DNA from: Terfezia claveryi
Lineage: Eukaryota; Ascomycota; Pezizomycetes; Pezizales; Pezizaceae
Length of the DNA stretch: 64,000 bases
NCBI GenBank assembly: GCA_015179025.1
Contig: WHUX01000049.1
Location: 279,726 to 343,725 of the forward strand
Reading direction: 5' to 3'
Shown here: one piece after another, positions 1 through 12,042 of the stretch
How the letters are laid out: every line of letters begins with the position of its first letter
Numbering within the stretch: the first letter of the stretch is position 1
The notes under the pieces: model-generated
Seen by the model: only the letters and a program-made list of their open reading frames with translations
What the model was told of the DNA's origin: nothing
Database searches by the model: none
Made by a program: the position numbers and the translations under genes

Positions 1-1583
1 AGGGCGCAGATGGATGAATTTTTATTGAGTAATTGTATTATTTTATAGAAGGGGGCAGTGTAGAGGTATCTTGGCAAGCTTGGCATAAGTATATAGAGAG
101 GACGGGGGAGTGAGAGGAGAGGGTCAGCAATGTATGAACATATATCATTACATATATGCACACTCCCATTCTCTCCACTCTGTGGACCCCCTCCCTCATT
201 TGATAGCTTAAGAGCCAAATGCAGGTTCAAGGCATAAAATTGGCTTTTCAGCAAAGATAATAACAAACGTCCCCTGTGAATATCGCCTGAAACATATCCT
301 TCTATTCCTACAAATAACTACCCAATTACTCTATACTCCAGAGCCTCTTTAACAAAAGTAACAATAAGGGATTCACTATCTCCTGCTTCCTCTTAACCTC
401 CAACACATTGTCAGAGAGTGGTAGACCAAAAGCGTGAAAGATTCCATTGAACTGATTTCTGTTTATTACTAAATATCTAGGCGAGAGTGTTAACACGCAA
501 ATAGAGTGTTAACACGTAACTAGAGTGTGAAATTTTAGGATCGTTTCATTGCTTTGGCCAAACAAAGGAAATTAAGAAACATCGTCCGGATAACCGCATA
601 TGTGCTGATTTCACTATGATCCACATCAGCCAGCCATGATCATAGCTCATTCTAGAAGAATGGAATCAACTTATATGCGTGGATCTGTTCACTCAACCTG
701 TTTATGTTAGCTATAGGGTGTACCAGCACCCGAGATCTCACTTGTGGCCTAGTTGCTCCAGTAGTTTATATCACGGAGAATTCGTTCCCAGGCCTCACAT
801 TATGGGGATTGTATTCCCCCTCAACCGCTTTGGGCTATTGAACCTGAAATATAAGTACTATGCAGACGTATACAAGATTCCTTATTACATACTCTGAGCC
901 TATAGGCATGCATATGTAATTGATGTCTTCGAGAATGTGCGGATACCTTCGCCGGGATACTGTATAATAAATAAACTACAATCTAACCGTTCAATCATAC
1001 CCTATCTAAGTACTACCCAAAGAAAATAATTCATTGGTTGTGTAAAACAATGAAGAAAAAAATGTTCGCCACCAGGTCCGGGCTATTCTGTCCCCCCAGC
1101 AACCTACGCTAATTGGCTTAACTGTAGTAGCGACTACTTACCAGATAAGGTTAGCGTAACATAATTGGTACCGGTCCCAAGGGGACCATGACGGGCCACC
1201 CTGTAATGACGGAAGATTTACGAAGAATGGATTTAACGTCAGCAAGGGTCGATATAACACGATAGCGAAGTCGAAGAAATCTGAGAGCGAAAGCGACGGT
1301 GGCGGAGTCAGCGAGAAGTAATTCCTTGGAAATAACCTTCATAGATATTTTATGTACATATGTACTGTACAAGTACATACTTGCCATCTTTCTAGTCCGT
1401 CGCATTGCTTTTATAACTGAATTGAGTCCTGCCAAGACTTCAGCAGTCTGGACTCGTCTTAGTCATCGCCGACCTTAACCTGCCGCGCTCACCATCTAGA
1501 CATTCATCCCCCCTCGGCACTGAAGCAAGACAGGACACACATATTACCACCACTTAAGTTATCACCCCTCCAAAAAAGTCACC
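1..1583. other. Intergenic region upstream of YJU2
   Basis: No convincing gene is visible on either strand; the longest open frames (under 100 codons) have no recognisable protein features. It contains a small palindromic tandem repeat near 487-529 and a TGTAC-rich imperfect palindrome near 1354-1381. The last few hundred bases presumably hold the YJU2 promoter, but no firm regulatory element can be called. Confidence 0.7.
487..529. repeat. 19-bp tandem repeat carrying palindrome GTGTTAACAC
   Basis: The perfect 10-bp palindrome GTGTTAACAC occurs at 487-496 and 506-515, 19 bp apart. A third, partial copy begins at 525. The regular spacing of about two helical turns is what a pair of dimeric protein sites would look like, but a chance mini-tandem duplication explains it equally well. 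Confidence 0.6.
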
Positions 1584-2525
1584 ATGTCTGAACGTAAAGT
1601 CCTCCAGAAATAGTAAGCTCCGGATCCATCCCCCTCTCCATCCTACTATACTCACCGTACTAACTCCTCCCCCTCCCAAAACAGCTACCCACCGGAATTC
1701 GACCCCTCCAAAATCACCCGCCATAAAGGCCCCAAGCCTACCGGTCCCAAGCAACAAACTGTCCGCCTTATGACTCCCTTCTCCATGCGCTGTAACTCCT
1801 GCGGCGAATACATCTATAAAGGCCGGAAATTCAACGCTCGGAAAGAAAACTCGGGGGAAAAATACTTCAACATCTCCATTTTCCGGTTCTACATCCGATG
1901 TACCCAATGCTCTGCTGAAATCACCTTCAAGACTTCCCCCAAGCACATGGACTACGAATGTGAAAAGGGCGCAACTAGGAATTTTGAGCCATGGAGGGAG
2001 GCGAAAGACCAGGAGGAAACTGAGGAGGAGAGGTTAACTAGGCTTGAGGAGGAAGAGAACGAAAGCGCGATGGCGAAGCTGGAAACGAAGACTTTGGATA
2101 GTAAGAGGGAGATGATGATTGCCGATGCATTGGACGAGATTAGGACCAGGAATGCTAGGATGGAGAGGAAGGATCATGCGGATGTGTTAGAAACGCTACT
2201 GGAGGTGAGAGATGAGGAGGCGTTGAAGAGAGAGCAGGAGGAGCAGGAGATCGAGGAAGCGGCGAAGAAGGCGTTTTCGACGGAAGATGGCGAGTGGGTG
2301 AGGCGAGTAGTGGATGAGGAGACAGGTGGGTTGGGATTGGGGGGTTCATCGAGTTCGTCTGGGCCCGCGGCGGTGAAGTCGACGCCCGTAGCGAGCAGTA
2401 GTGTGGCGCTGGCCGATGGGTTCGAGGTTCCAGAGTTTAAGAGGATGGTCAAGAGAAAGAAGCCAGCGACCCCAGCCCTTCCGGGGCTCATCAAGAAGAA
2501 ACAGAGGTTGCCTGGTATCGTTTGA
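1584..2525 (+). CDS. YJU2: YJU2/CWC16-family pre-mRNA splicing factor
   Basis: Two exons (1584-1612 and 1685-2525) encode 289 residues. The intron at 1613-1684 has a textbook TACTAAC branch site. The start ATG is in an ACC-ATG context and gives the conserved family N-terminus MSERKVLQKYYPPEFDPSK. Two zinc-binding CxxC pairs are visible (C46/C49 and C82/C85), in MRCNSCGEYIYKG and FRFYIRCTQC, followed by the family motif for the end of the globular domain (GATRNFEPW) and a Glu/Arg-rich coiled coil. The C-terminus is disordered and basic. The family joins the Prp19-associated spliceosome and promotes the first step of splicing in the nucleus. It converges tail to tail on the gamma-tubulin complex gene, with 273 bp between stops. 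Confidence 0.95.
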
Positions 2526-2798
2526 GGAGAGGACCAAGGAGAGGGATGATTAGGAGTTGTGCTATGGATAGCCAAATACCGTTTTGTGGCTTTATGGCGT
2601 TTGGAGTTTTACACTTTTGTTTCATGTTCTATATTTTACTTCTTGACTAACATAGCGAGCATCACATTGCATTCACTCAGTCAAGGGAAAAACATGATGA
2701 GATTAGGCCCAATACAATACATAAACGAGATAAATTTCGAAAACGCCTGCATCGAGCGGTCAGTGAGCTCCACCTAAAAAAAAAAACCTACCACCATT

Positions 2799-5700
2799 CT
2801 ATTCCCACCCCTGGCCCCCACTACCATCATTACTCTCTAAACCTTCCGCCAAAACCTCCAAATGCGGCAAGACCCCTGCTCTACTTACTCCCTTTAGGCC
2901 ATTCTTTAAAGTACCCAGCCACTCTTCCCATTCGAACTTCAACTCCCCCAATCTCTTCGCATGATAGCCCTCCAGCTCTTCCAGCGTCGTTGGTTTCTTT
3001 AATTTCCCATTATCATCTATCCCCTCCATAATAGAATCATTGTCTGTTTCCGATTCCCCTACCAATGTCTCCAAGTCCTCCTCCCCTTCTGATGACGATG
3101 AAGGAATTGATGGAGCAGTGCTATACCTCCGAGGACGTTTACCTGGGCGACGGTGAACAGGGGGCCGTGGTGGAGGGGGCATGAGGGCGCTTGCAGGAGG
3201 TGGTTTACGGGGCGGAGAAGCTGGAAAGAGGGGAACGCCGCCGTGGTGGTCGAGGTCGAGGTCGGAGTCGGAGTCATACGGGCGCCGGAGATTTTTGCGG
3301 GCACCGGAAGAGGCGGGAAGGAGTGCGCTGGCAATGGTGTTTATGGAGCTGAGGTACTTAGTATGGGAATCTGCGAAGTCGACACAGATATCGAGGAGTG
3401 AGAGGATGGCGTTGTGGAAATTGGACATCTGTATGGTGGTTAGGCTCGACAATAGTCCAAGTTGGGGGTAGCGCAGAAAGGCCACGAGTAGGGCTGGCAC
3501 TTACCCTATCACTCAGTAATGCCCTGTCTGTGATCTTCCCCACAAACGCATCATGTACGTTGACCATCTCGTCAACATCCCTCGCTTTGCGCATGTTCTC
3601 GATCATCTCCTCCATATTTGGCTTCAGTACATGATATGTGACATACATCGTCACTAAATTCACGAACCACAATGCCCTTTGCCTCAGGTGAAAATACAGC
3701 TGCTCCACAAGAGTCCCTTTGCCCTTCCTCCCAGTGCCATACGTTCTAATACCGCCATCCTGTAGCCGAAGTTGCTCGACCACATATTTTCCCCTCCGAA
3801 GCTGTAGCAGCAGTATAAATACCACTTTGTATGTCTCCATAGATGACGGCTTAAGAATGTTCAGAAGAGGCCAGGGCAGAGCATACTCCAGAGCAATACC
3901 TGCCAGTTGCCTCACTGATCGACTCTTATCTTTACTCTCGTAGGTACTGGTCCTAGCAGGAGCGTCCGGCACTGTGACCCGCCTAACCCCAAGCCGCTTC
4001 GCATCCAGAAAATTCCATCCGCTGAATACACTCTGCACCAACTCCGTGAGCACGAACCTGTCGTTCCATAGATTATTGCGGTCTCTCCTCCGAGCCCGCC
4101 CTCCGGCACTTCGCTTCCCTGTACCAGTGCCCACAGACACATTATCCAGCTTATCAAATATTGCAGTCGCTAAAGCGGATGATTGAGCCCCATCTGCACC
4201 AAAGTAGATGTGTTCCAATGCAGTAAGGGCCTTCCATAATCCACAATTAGTAAATAAAACATCCCTCAATTTTGATGATACAGAATGATGCTTCTTCCTG
4301 GTCCACTCTGAAAATGCGGAAGAAAAGAGCTCATCAAATGGGGCTAACACTGCTTCATCGCCACGGCCATCATAATAGACAGTGTTGAAGTCAAGCTCCG
4401 GCTGCCCGGATGTGGGAACTGGTGGAGTCTCGTAATTGATAAGCCGTTTGAGGAACACAACCGATTTACCCGTAGTTAATATTGTATTTGCGACTGACAG
4501 TACGAACCGAGGAGCTTTGAGGTTCCCATGCACATCCTTCAGAAGCATATACTGGTCATGCCAAATCGTACTCAGTGTTGGCTTCCCTGTGACTGTACTA
4601 TCATCATCATCTTCTTCCTTGGAGCTTCTGATAAAGAAAGTTGTGTCCTGGGCGTGCACCTCCCCATACTCCATCCATTCACGTATGGGTCGCAGATATG
4701 TCTGCAAGCATTGGAAAAATATTTTCGCAATAAACTCAAAAGATTTGATACACTCGATACTTTGCAAATGGCATGCACTGTCAAAGAGGTGGTCGAGGTG
4801 CTCGGAGGAGTGGGCAGTAGAAATGAAAGAAGATTTAGATAGCGAGACCACGATGGAGGATAGGGTCATGTAGGGCTGGAGCGCCAGTTCGAGTGACTGC
4901 TGGAGCTGAAGTAGGGAAATGACTTGTGCTTTGCCCTCCCTTGTGACATATGTAGCCTCGTGCTCCACCAGTATCTGGTTCAGCACGCTCAAGCTCGCAG
5001 ATAGAGCAGCCAGAAAGGATTGCCGGGATGGTATATCCTCCTTACGCTTCACGAACTCCCTTATCCTATTTATAGCCGTCCCCCGTTCCGAAAACCATAT
5101 AAGGACAGAGATGAGCGCTTCTCTTGAGGCATGACGCATGGCAAACTTTTTCTTTAACTTATGCGTGTCTATCCAAACAATATAAGGATCTTTCCCCTCT
5201 GAGAGCGTTCTTCTGCCAACCTCGTAGAGGCTGCATGGGACACAGTTCAGCATGAATAGCGTTTCTCGGATAGCGTGGAGCTCAGAGACGAGCCAAAGGT
5301 CATCTACTGATACGAACAGTTAGCAGACCGCAGCCACTTAGAAATAAGGTCAAAGAGGATTACCATTGTCAATAGTAACTGAAGTATCGATCTGCCCTGG
5401 GAGAACTGTGGCCGGAACATACCAATACTGTGCACCCTTCAAGGTCTGAAGATGGCTCCAATCAACAGGTATTGTAATGTAGTCCATGGGCAATATCGCC
5501 TCTTCTTCCTCATCCTGAGAAAGGTCTATCAGACCGCGTCACAAATTCAAGAGGTGGCGTGTTCCTACCTGCATCTTTTTCCTTATGGTGACATTCTTCA
5601 TTTGGTCCCCAACGTCTCCTTCCGTCTCCGATATTTCCGACCCATCGCAGACGGAGCTTAGTTCACTACCATTCTCTAAATCCATCGGGTCCCATATATC

Positions 5701-6375
5701 CCCGCCCTCGAGCGGTTCGTTCCCAATAATATCCGCCCATGTTAAATCCCTCGGGGGCTCAGGTGGCTTCAGAGCCTCGAGATCGCTCAGACGAGCAAAT
5801 TCAACCGGCCTCCAAGAGAGATTGAGAATTAGCGAGAGCGTTTCTGCACTCCACTAGAAGCTCAAAAGTCCATCCAGGCGTTAGCTATATATACAGGTGG
5901 GGATGGACCTTACTCGCCTTGAAATTCGAGGCTTTTAGCTCTTCACGGCGTGAATGAAGAGCATCCGCTATGCTGTCCTTGCAGACTATGCTAAACCTCT
6001 CTTCCAGCCTATGCCAATGTATTAGTACCATTTGAAGGCCTTTTGTGGGATAACGTTGTGTACGCACTCATCCAACCTCCGGTTGACCTCAAATGGATTT
6101 GTTCGCACGTAGTTGTGATTCTTGATGCTGCGCTGTGCAAATGCCTATTCAACCACCTCAGCTTAGCCCCCCTTGTGGCCATGGTAATCACAGGCTGCAT
6201 TTCCATGGAGTGTACCTGGCAAAGCCCATAATTCTCGGTGTCTTTCTAGGAAGCAAACATTAGTGGCATAATTGGACCTCGACTCCCAACGCAAATGTAC
6301 CTCAGCTGTTATCCCCGTGACCGCAGTGATAAGCTGGCCAAGAAGCTGTTTGACCACCACCGGGGTAGCTGCCAT
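2799..6375 (-). CDS. Gamma-tubulin complex component (GCP family, GCP5/GCP6-like)
   Basis: Spc97/Spc98 (GCP) family protein, part of the complex that nucleates microtubules at spindle pole bodies. I reconstruct eight exons: 6375-6301, 6245-6216, 6144-6068, 6008-5914, 5843-5569, 5514-5364, 5306-3505 and 3428-2799, giving 1044 residues. All phases close and most introns have good donors (GTAAGG, GTAAGT). Exon 2 is only 30 bp (KDTENYGLCQ). GRIP-type landmarks are ELHAIRETLFML near the N-terminal domain and a C-terminal domain with RALWFVNLVTMYVTYHVL and the DEMVNVHDAFVGKI histidine motif. A proline/acidic insertion lies near the C-terminus. The low similarity to Spc97/Spc98 cores and the long N-terminal part suggest GCP5 (Mod21) or GCP6 (Alp16) rather than GCP2/3; this assignment is inference. 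It diverges from the mannosyltransferase gene. Confidence 0.9.
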
Positions 6376-6682
6376 AGCTGCTGCGACTTGCAATGAACTG
6401 GCAGGAGTAATCCGGAGTGGGGGGGTATTCGTTTCTCCTTGGTGCTGTCGGGCTCTTTGCGGCGATCGGGAGTTTCGCCGTCGATCCCTGTAGCAGCCCA
6501 CTACATAACCGATAGCTGAAACCCCCCCCACCAATTGATTCATTCAACCACCAAGTCCCTGAATTGACATCATTACGACTTCAATCAGCACTAGATCAGC
6601 CAGCAGAATGTAAATCCATCACCAGCAGCAGCTGCACGGAAAGCACCCTCCTCGGCGTGAACCACCATAGGGCTACCCAGCT
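6376..6682. promoter_or_regulatory. Shared divergent promoter, gamma-tubulin complex gene / KTR gene
   Basis: The 307 bp between the two inferred start codons is the only upstream space for both genes, so it should hold both promoters. It contains a C-run (6521-6529) and CAGCAGCAG-type sequence. No TATA box or known binding site is evident. Confidence 0.5.
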
Positions 6683-8095
6683 ATGCGCCTACTCCATGGC
6701 AAAATCTCCACTCGGATACTCTACCTCACATTCACCTTCGTGTTCATTAGCTCACTTCTTTCACTTGCATTTCTCACCCGCCGTTCCAAGTATGATGGAC
6801 CCCCGCCTCCATTCCAGCGTCCAACAGGAACAAACTCCCTCAAAGGCATCGACCCGCTTCTCTACAACTCCGGCCCTCCTTCTGGCAAGCTCTGGTACCC
6901 CCGGGAGCGGGCGCTGGCCAATGCCACTCTCCTCGCTCTAGTACGTAACTCTGAGGCCGATGCCATGGTACAATCTATGCTAGACCTTGAGCGAGTATTC
7001 AATTTAAATTTCAACTTTCCATGGACGTTCTTGAACAATGTTCCTTTTGACGAAGAGTTTAAGCGGAAGACGAGAGCTGCTACGAAAGCAGATATATTTT
7101 ATGGTTAGGGTGAAACCGTCCCCATATTGTCAACAAACTGGAAGACTTTAGATGAAAGTAACTGGGATTCCTTGAGCAGAGCTGATCCCTCCCGAACATT
7201 GGGCCGTCCCTTCACATATCGACCCTGAGGTCCTTAATGCATCTATGCATCGTCTCGAGGACCTTGGTGTCCAGTACTCAACAACTCTATCTTACCATCA
7301 AATGTGCCGCTTCAATTCTGGCATGTTCCCCTTCCACCCTGCTCTGCTGAAATACAAGTACTACTGGCGAGTGGAACCGAATGTCCACTTTTACTGTGAC
7401 TTACCCTATGATCCGTTCCATTTCCTTGCCGATCGCGACCTTTATATACGGTTTCGTCATTGCACTCTACGATGCTCCTGCCTCGGTTGCCTCCCTATGG
7501 CCGGAGGTGCTACGCTTCCTTGCTTCTTATACCCCAGGCAAAGGTAACAGAGCCAAAATCACGAACCCGGCTGAATCTAAGGAACCTCAAAGCACCTGCC
7601 CAAGCACCCCTTATTAACCCTAATGCTGCTGTTGGCTTCCTCACTGACTCCAACTACCGCCCCCTCCACACGCTCAAGGCCTCTGGTTACTCCACTTGCC
7701 ACTTCTGGTCGAATTTTGAAATCGGCGACATGGACTTCTTCAGGTCCCCTCTCTACCAAGCATACTTCCGCCACCTCGACCAATCCGGGGGGTTCTTCTA
7801 TGAGCGTTGGGGTGATGCTCCAGTCCATTCAATTGCCTTGAGTTTATTTGCAGATAAGAAGGGAATTCACTGGTTTAGAGATATTGCATACGAACATATT
7901 CCCTATTTCAATTGTCCAAGGGTGGATAGTTCCGGAGCTGTATGTGGTGGAAATGGGGGCGCGAAGATCAGGGATAGGGAGGGGATGGAGGTGGGGGAGG
8001 GCAGGTGTCAGGCTGGGAGGTTTACCAATGGGGATAAAACGTTGGAAGAGGAGGATTGTAGAGCGAACTGGTTTCATTACTCAGGGATAGACTGA
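6683..8095 (+). CDS. KTR/KRE2-family alpha-1,2-mannosyltransferase (GT15), with 1-nt frameshift
   Basis: Type II Golgi mannosyltransferase that extends O- and N-linked glycans with GDP-mannose. The N-terminus has a short basic tail and a signal anchor (residues about 12-31). Exons are 6683-7103, 7180-7543 and 7593-8095. The introns at 7104-7179 and 7544-7592 restore the family sequence, e.g. YELIPPEHWAVPSHIDPEV across the first junction. Conserved blocks seen are LVRNSEADAMVQSM, SYHQMCRFNSGMF, YYWRVEPNVHFYCD, GYSTCHFWSNFEI and GGFFYERWGDAPVHSIAL. Between RVEPNVHFYCDLPYDPFHFL and YGFVIALYDAP the frame slips by one base at the T-run 7441-7443: removing one T would give the family's DLIYGF. The spliced length is 1288 nt, one more than a multiple of three. 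This is either a real inactivating mutation or a sequence error. A Gly-rich insertion precedes the C-terminal GRFTNGD block. Confidence 0.88.
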
Positions 8096-9108
8096 GGATA
8101 AGCAGGAAGAATTGTTTTGTGGCTGAGAAACATTATCGGGCCTAAGATATTCTGCAAATTGTTTCCCCCATGTTTAACTGTATTTGTGCGTTTCCCTACA
8201 CAATAATAAGTATAGAAGTTGGACTTTATTTAAACTATTTAGTAGGTTTACATACCCCCGGCACAGGGGAGCGATATGTGGCGGATGTACAGTTCTCTAC
8301 AATTGACCGTGCAAATCAAACTCGAGATCACGTGATTTATATGTATGTGAATGGGCAAGGCTGTAGGTCGCCTCACCCCTCCCCCTCCCCCCTTTCCTTT
8401 TTCATATATAATATATATCCGACCATCGGCCCCGAGAACTTGCAGGGATCTATCCCGCGATGGAGGGAAATAATCCTCCTCCTCAGAAAAAAAAAAAAAA
8501 AAAAAAAAGAGGAACACGTTTTTTTTGAAACAATCGCAGCAAACAAATGTCCCTTGGCCGATTGTATCCATTTTGATTGTATGTTGAGGGTATTAACATT
8601 ATTGCGTTTAGGTTATGATAACGACGCATAGTAAACCATTGCCCCTTGGGGCCTTCCCCTGTCCTCATCTATATGTATAGCCCTGACATCAACTTCAGGA
8701 AACAAGAAAAGGGCTAAGTATGCGGAATTAAAGAACTTCAGAAGCCAAATGAACAAAAAATACAAAGCTTTATACAAGAACCCAGAATCAAAGTAAAAAT
8801 TGTAAACCCAATTATGAGCCAAACCGAACACACCAAGAACCCCAACCGACCCTCACAGCCCCATATATAGTTCGCCAAGGCACATCAATTAAGGTCGTTA
8901 ACTGTGTATTTCCAACCCATCTCCCAGTCTATGGTGATTGAGCCATATGACGATGATGTTGATGATAATGGAAATATTGGAAGAAGCCTGATCCTCCAAA
9001 ATCTCTCGCTGATACCATTTCTCCGAGATATCCCAGTTCAAGTCGATCCACACTGAAATTTCCACTCATTCCCACCTTACTGCGCCTACCTACATGGAAC
9101 GTGACAAA
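8096..9108. other. Intergenic region between convergent KTR and ELO genes
   Basis: The region holds the 3' ends of both flanking genes. It contains a 20-base A-run beginning near 8486, flanked by pyrimidine-rich sequence, and no credible coding frame. A TATATATATCC-like stretch near 8405 is unremarkable. Confidence 0.6.
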
Positions 9109-10270
9109 TTACTCTTTTTGTGACCTAGGAGCACTTCCATTGGCCTTGACAGTGTGTCCATTTTTGATGCTGTCCAAAGCGTCTTGGGTGAACTTGGGGT
9201 CAATGGCAATGTCTCCGTTCTGGACAGCCCTCTTAGCGGCAGATCTGCCACTCTTCCTGTAGGTGGCAAAGTAGAAGCTGATGAAGAGAAGGAGATAGCT
9301 GGAGAGGATACCACATCCGGAAATGGCGGCAAACTCTTCGCCAGCGCATTGACCGTAATTTGGTAGTGTAGGCATGTAGGTGGAGCTAAAGTAGGTGTAG
9401 GCAGCGAAATAGACGAAGCCGAGGTCGACCACAAATTGAGTGATCTGAAGTCTGGTGATCCACTGCTTCCACCAGACCTGGATACCACGAGCAGACTGGA
9501 AGTAGTACCAGTACATAACGACGTGAACAATGAGGTTAAGAGTGATTGGAACCCAGGACTAGGGACGTTAGAGATGGTTGCGGAAATGTTCGGGAAAGGC
9601 TACTTACAACTGCAGTGCTTCCCACAAGCTGGGTATAGCACAATAACGCAGTGGCACCATGGTGGTAGCAGTGAAGGAAAGCTGGTTGACCCGTTAGAAC
9701 ACTCTCGAACGCGAAATTGTAGAGAAGGATACGTACTGAGAGGCTTCTTTTTCAGGAACAAGAAAACAGTATCCAAGAGCTCAACATATTTAGTGAGATA
9801 GTTCAACTAGTGAAACGTCTGTTAGAAGGTCCCCCATAACCGTTTGCCCAGGCGAGTTATCAACGTACGTAATAAAGGACGAGCAATGGCTGAGTCCATC
9901 CACCCTCCCTGTTGCAGATACCGTAGAAAATGCCATGATTCCAAAGCGTAGGGAGTAGCTGCTCAATGAACAAAGCCAACAAGGCTCCGGATAGGGCTGT
10001 TAGTAAAAGGTTGTGAATCTGGAACAGCAGCCGTAACTTGACTGGGTTGTAGCTCCTCATCACTTCGCGGCCACCGAAAATAACCGCATAATATGTTATG
10101 ATTATGGCCAAGGAAGTCTTGAGTGTAGATATCGGGGTGACACCCTGCTCAAACTTAAAGTCCATTGCTGAATAGCCCAGGGCCTTCGTCCAGGCGGCGT
10201 CGAATAAGGGCCATAGATGGACACCGAAAGGCCTGTCAATTGACGGTATTTGAATTTGCAACACACCCAT
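9109..10270 (-). CDS. ELO-family very-long-chain fatty acid elongase (3-ketoacyl-CoA synthase)
   Basis: Endoplasmic reticulum membrane enzyme condensing acyl-CoA with malonyl-CoA, the first step in chain elongation for sphingolipids. Four exons (10270-9869, 9806-9737, 9681-9608, 9558-9109) encode 331 residues with all phases matching. The catalytic histidine box is HCYHH at residues 161-165 (context [16 protein letters not shown]). The other family signatures are [20 protein letters not shown] just before it and [13 protein letters not shown] after it. Several hydrophobic membrane segments are seen and the C-terminus is Lys/Arg/Ser-rich ([12 protein letters not shown]), as for ER residents. 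The N-terminal [17 protein letters not shown] resembles Elo2/Elo3-type (Gns1) proteins more than Elo1; that subclass is inference. It diverges from COX6 across 1.8 kb. Confidence 0.94.
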
Positions 10271-12042
10271 TACTGATTATGTGTCGTGTTACGCGCAGAG
10301 GCAGAGCAGTGAAGTCAGTAATGTCAAAAAGTTGGTTCACAGATGACCAGGTGAGAGAAAAGCGAAAAGGAGCGAGAGTAAGCAAGCAGAATGCGAAACC
10401 GAGAGTCAGTGATCCGCAATTATTAAAGTTATCTTTTGATTATTAAAGTTGAAACTGGGAACGCAGAGAAGGTATAACTATTTCTATTAGAGGCGGATAA
10501 GCTGATTCACTGGGGAAGAATGAGAGAAAGACGGGAGTGTCGTAGACGGCCGGGAGCGGGGGGGGGGGGAAGCGTTCCTCTTTAAAAGTTCGTGTTGTTC
10601 AACTAACTGGTGGACTGCTCGGAAAGGAATAGGGGGGATCAGCAACACAAAACACGTACGGGGCCCACACAAGCTCTGCTGCGATGGCCTCGTGCTCACC
10701 AGCTTAACTTAAGTACTGACTTTTCCCGGCACTAATATAGGTACCCAGGCTGGAAATCGGTAATTTCCAAGCATCGCACAGCTAAACAAAAATTCAACCT
10801 TGCCTTCTTTTTCTCTCTGCTTAACTTGATCGAGATTGGACCCAGCGGTGGGTGTGACTTCCAGGGGTCACGGAATACGGAATACCTACGCAACTTTTCT
10901 TTCTGACCAGTTGTGTAAGAAACTTATGTGCCCTCATTGAAATGGCATGTGAGAGCGATGAGCTCAAGGGTGTGCGTGCAGGCCAAGCAGCAAAGTAAAC
11001 TGCCCTTACTACCGTAGATGATGGCAGACTTCAGTCCGGCCCAGTTATTGGAGATGAGATTCCGATGAGGGTGATGATGGGGGGGATGCTTAGGTAGTCT
11101 GGCACGCTATAGGTAACTACTTAATCCATATACCCTTAGGTATAAATGTAGTACTGTACTAAGTAACCTTGTTGGACGCACTAGTTATCAGATAATGGGT
11201 ACCTAATAATAATATCTAATAATCGGAGTCGGCACTGGGGTGTAAACAGCTTCGGCATCCCGACTCCGACTCCCGACTCCCGACTCCCAACCCCCGACTC
11301 CCGACTCCCGACTCCAGCTTTCCAGCTTCCAGATTCTCGCTTCTCAGCCGGTGGCAATGTCTGTGCTCATACCATTACATACATAAGTCCATTTCGATAG
11401 TCGATAAAGGCAACATCACGTCACGTCTGCTTCAGTCCAAGCCCATTTGACAGTTCGAGCTCAATCGTCACCTCAGCAGTGCAGGCGGTGGCACAGACAC
11501 GGCAGACAACAATTGTGACAGTCCCAGGGCCGGGAGTCAGCCCCTTTCAATCGGCCACTAGGCCGGGCAAGCACCATGTGTGATCGCCCACTCGTAGGAA
11601 GGTACTACTCGCTCCTTATTCGCCCAGGCACGGAGTTACCAGCACCCCATAAATTTCCGTTCCTTTTCCCTTTGTCTTACAGATCTGTATTCCGCAATCT
11701 TTCACCCATAATCGAAGTTCATCGAGATCTATCCCATTTGTTTCGTTTGATGTAACCCGCTATACCCGTATACAAGTGTTCGACAAGCCCAGCGCCTGTT
11801 TATGCATCGCAATGTACGCCCAAACCCACAAATCGCCTAGCGCACCCCATCATTTCTCACTTCGACCGAGTCGCCTGCAAAGGCAACCACCACCGCAATC
11901 GTCATCACCAACTTCAAGCCCGTGTAGCCGCACACACACGCCCCCCTCCCTCTTGTCAATTGGTCTCACCCCGCGTTTTCCACCGCTCCCCCCCCCCCAA
12001 ACCCCTTCCTCTATCAATTTCACATAGCCCCCACCAATTGCA
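10271..12042. other. Long divergent intergenic region between ELO and COX6
   Basis: 1.77 kb without a supportable gene. It holds a G-run at about 10560-10569, an 8-bp tandem repeat (11259-11315) and C-runs close to the COX6 start (about 11989-11999). A TGTAGTACTGTACTAAG motif lies near 11146. It probably contains promoters for both flanking genes; I cannot assign sites. Confidence 0.6.
11259..11315. repeat. Tandem CCCGACTC microsatellite-like repeat
   Basis: The octamer CCCGACTC, with small variants, is repeated about seven times. A GGAGTCGG at 11225-11232 is complementary to the repeat and could form a hairpin with it. Confidence 0.75.

Noticed and set aside
1151..1435. Minus-strand frame of 94 codons upstream of YJU2
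   Set aside because: No recognised motif, no supportable promoter or splice context, and it overlaps the presumed YJU2 promoter.
8486..8508. A-run considered as the poly(A) tail of a retrotransposed sequence
   Set aside because: No target duplication or coding relic upstream; it looks like an ordinary homopolymer run.
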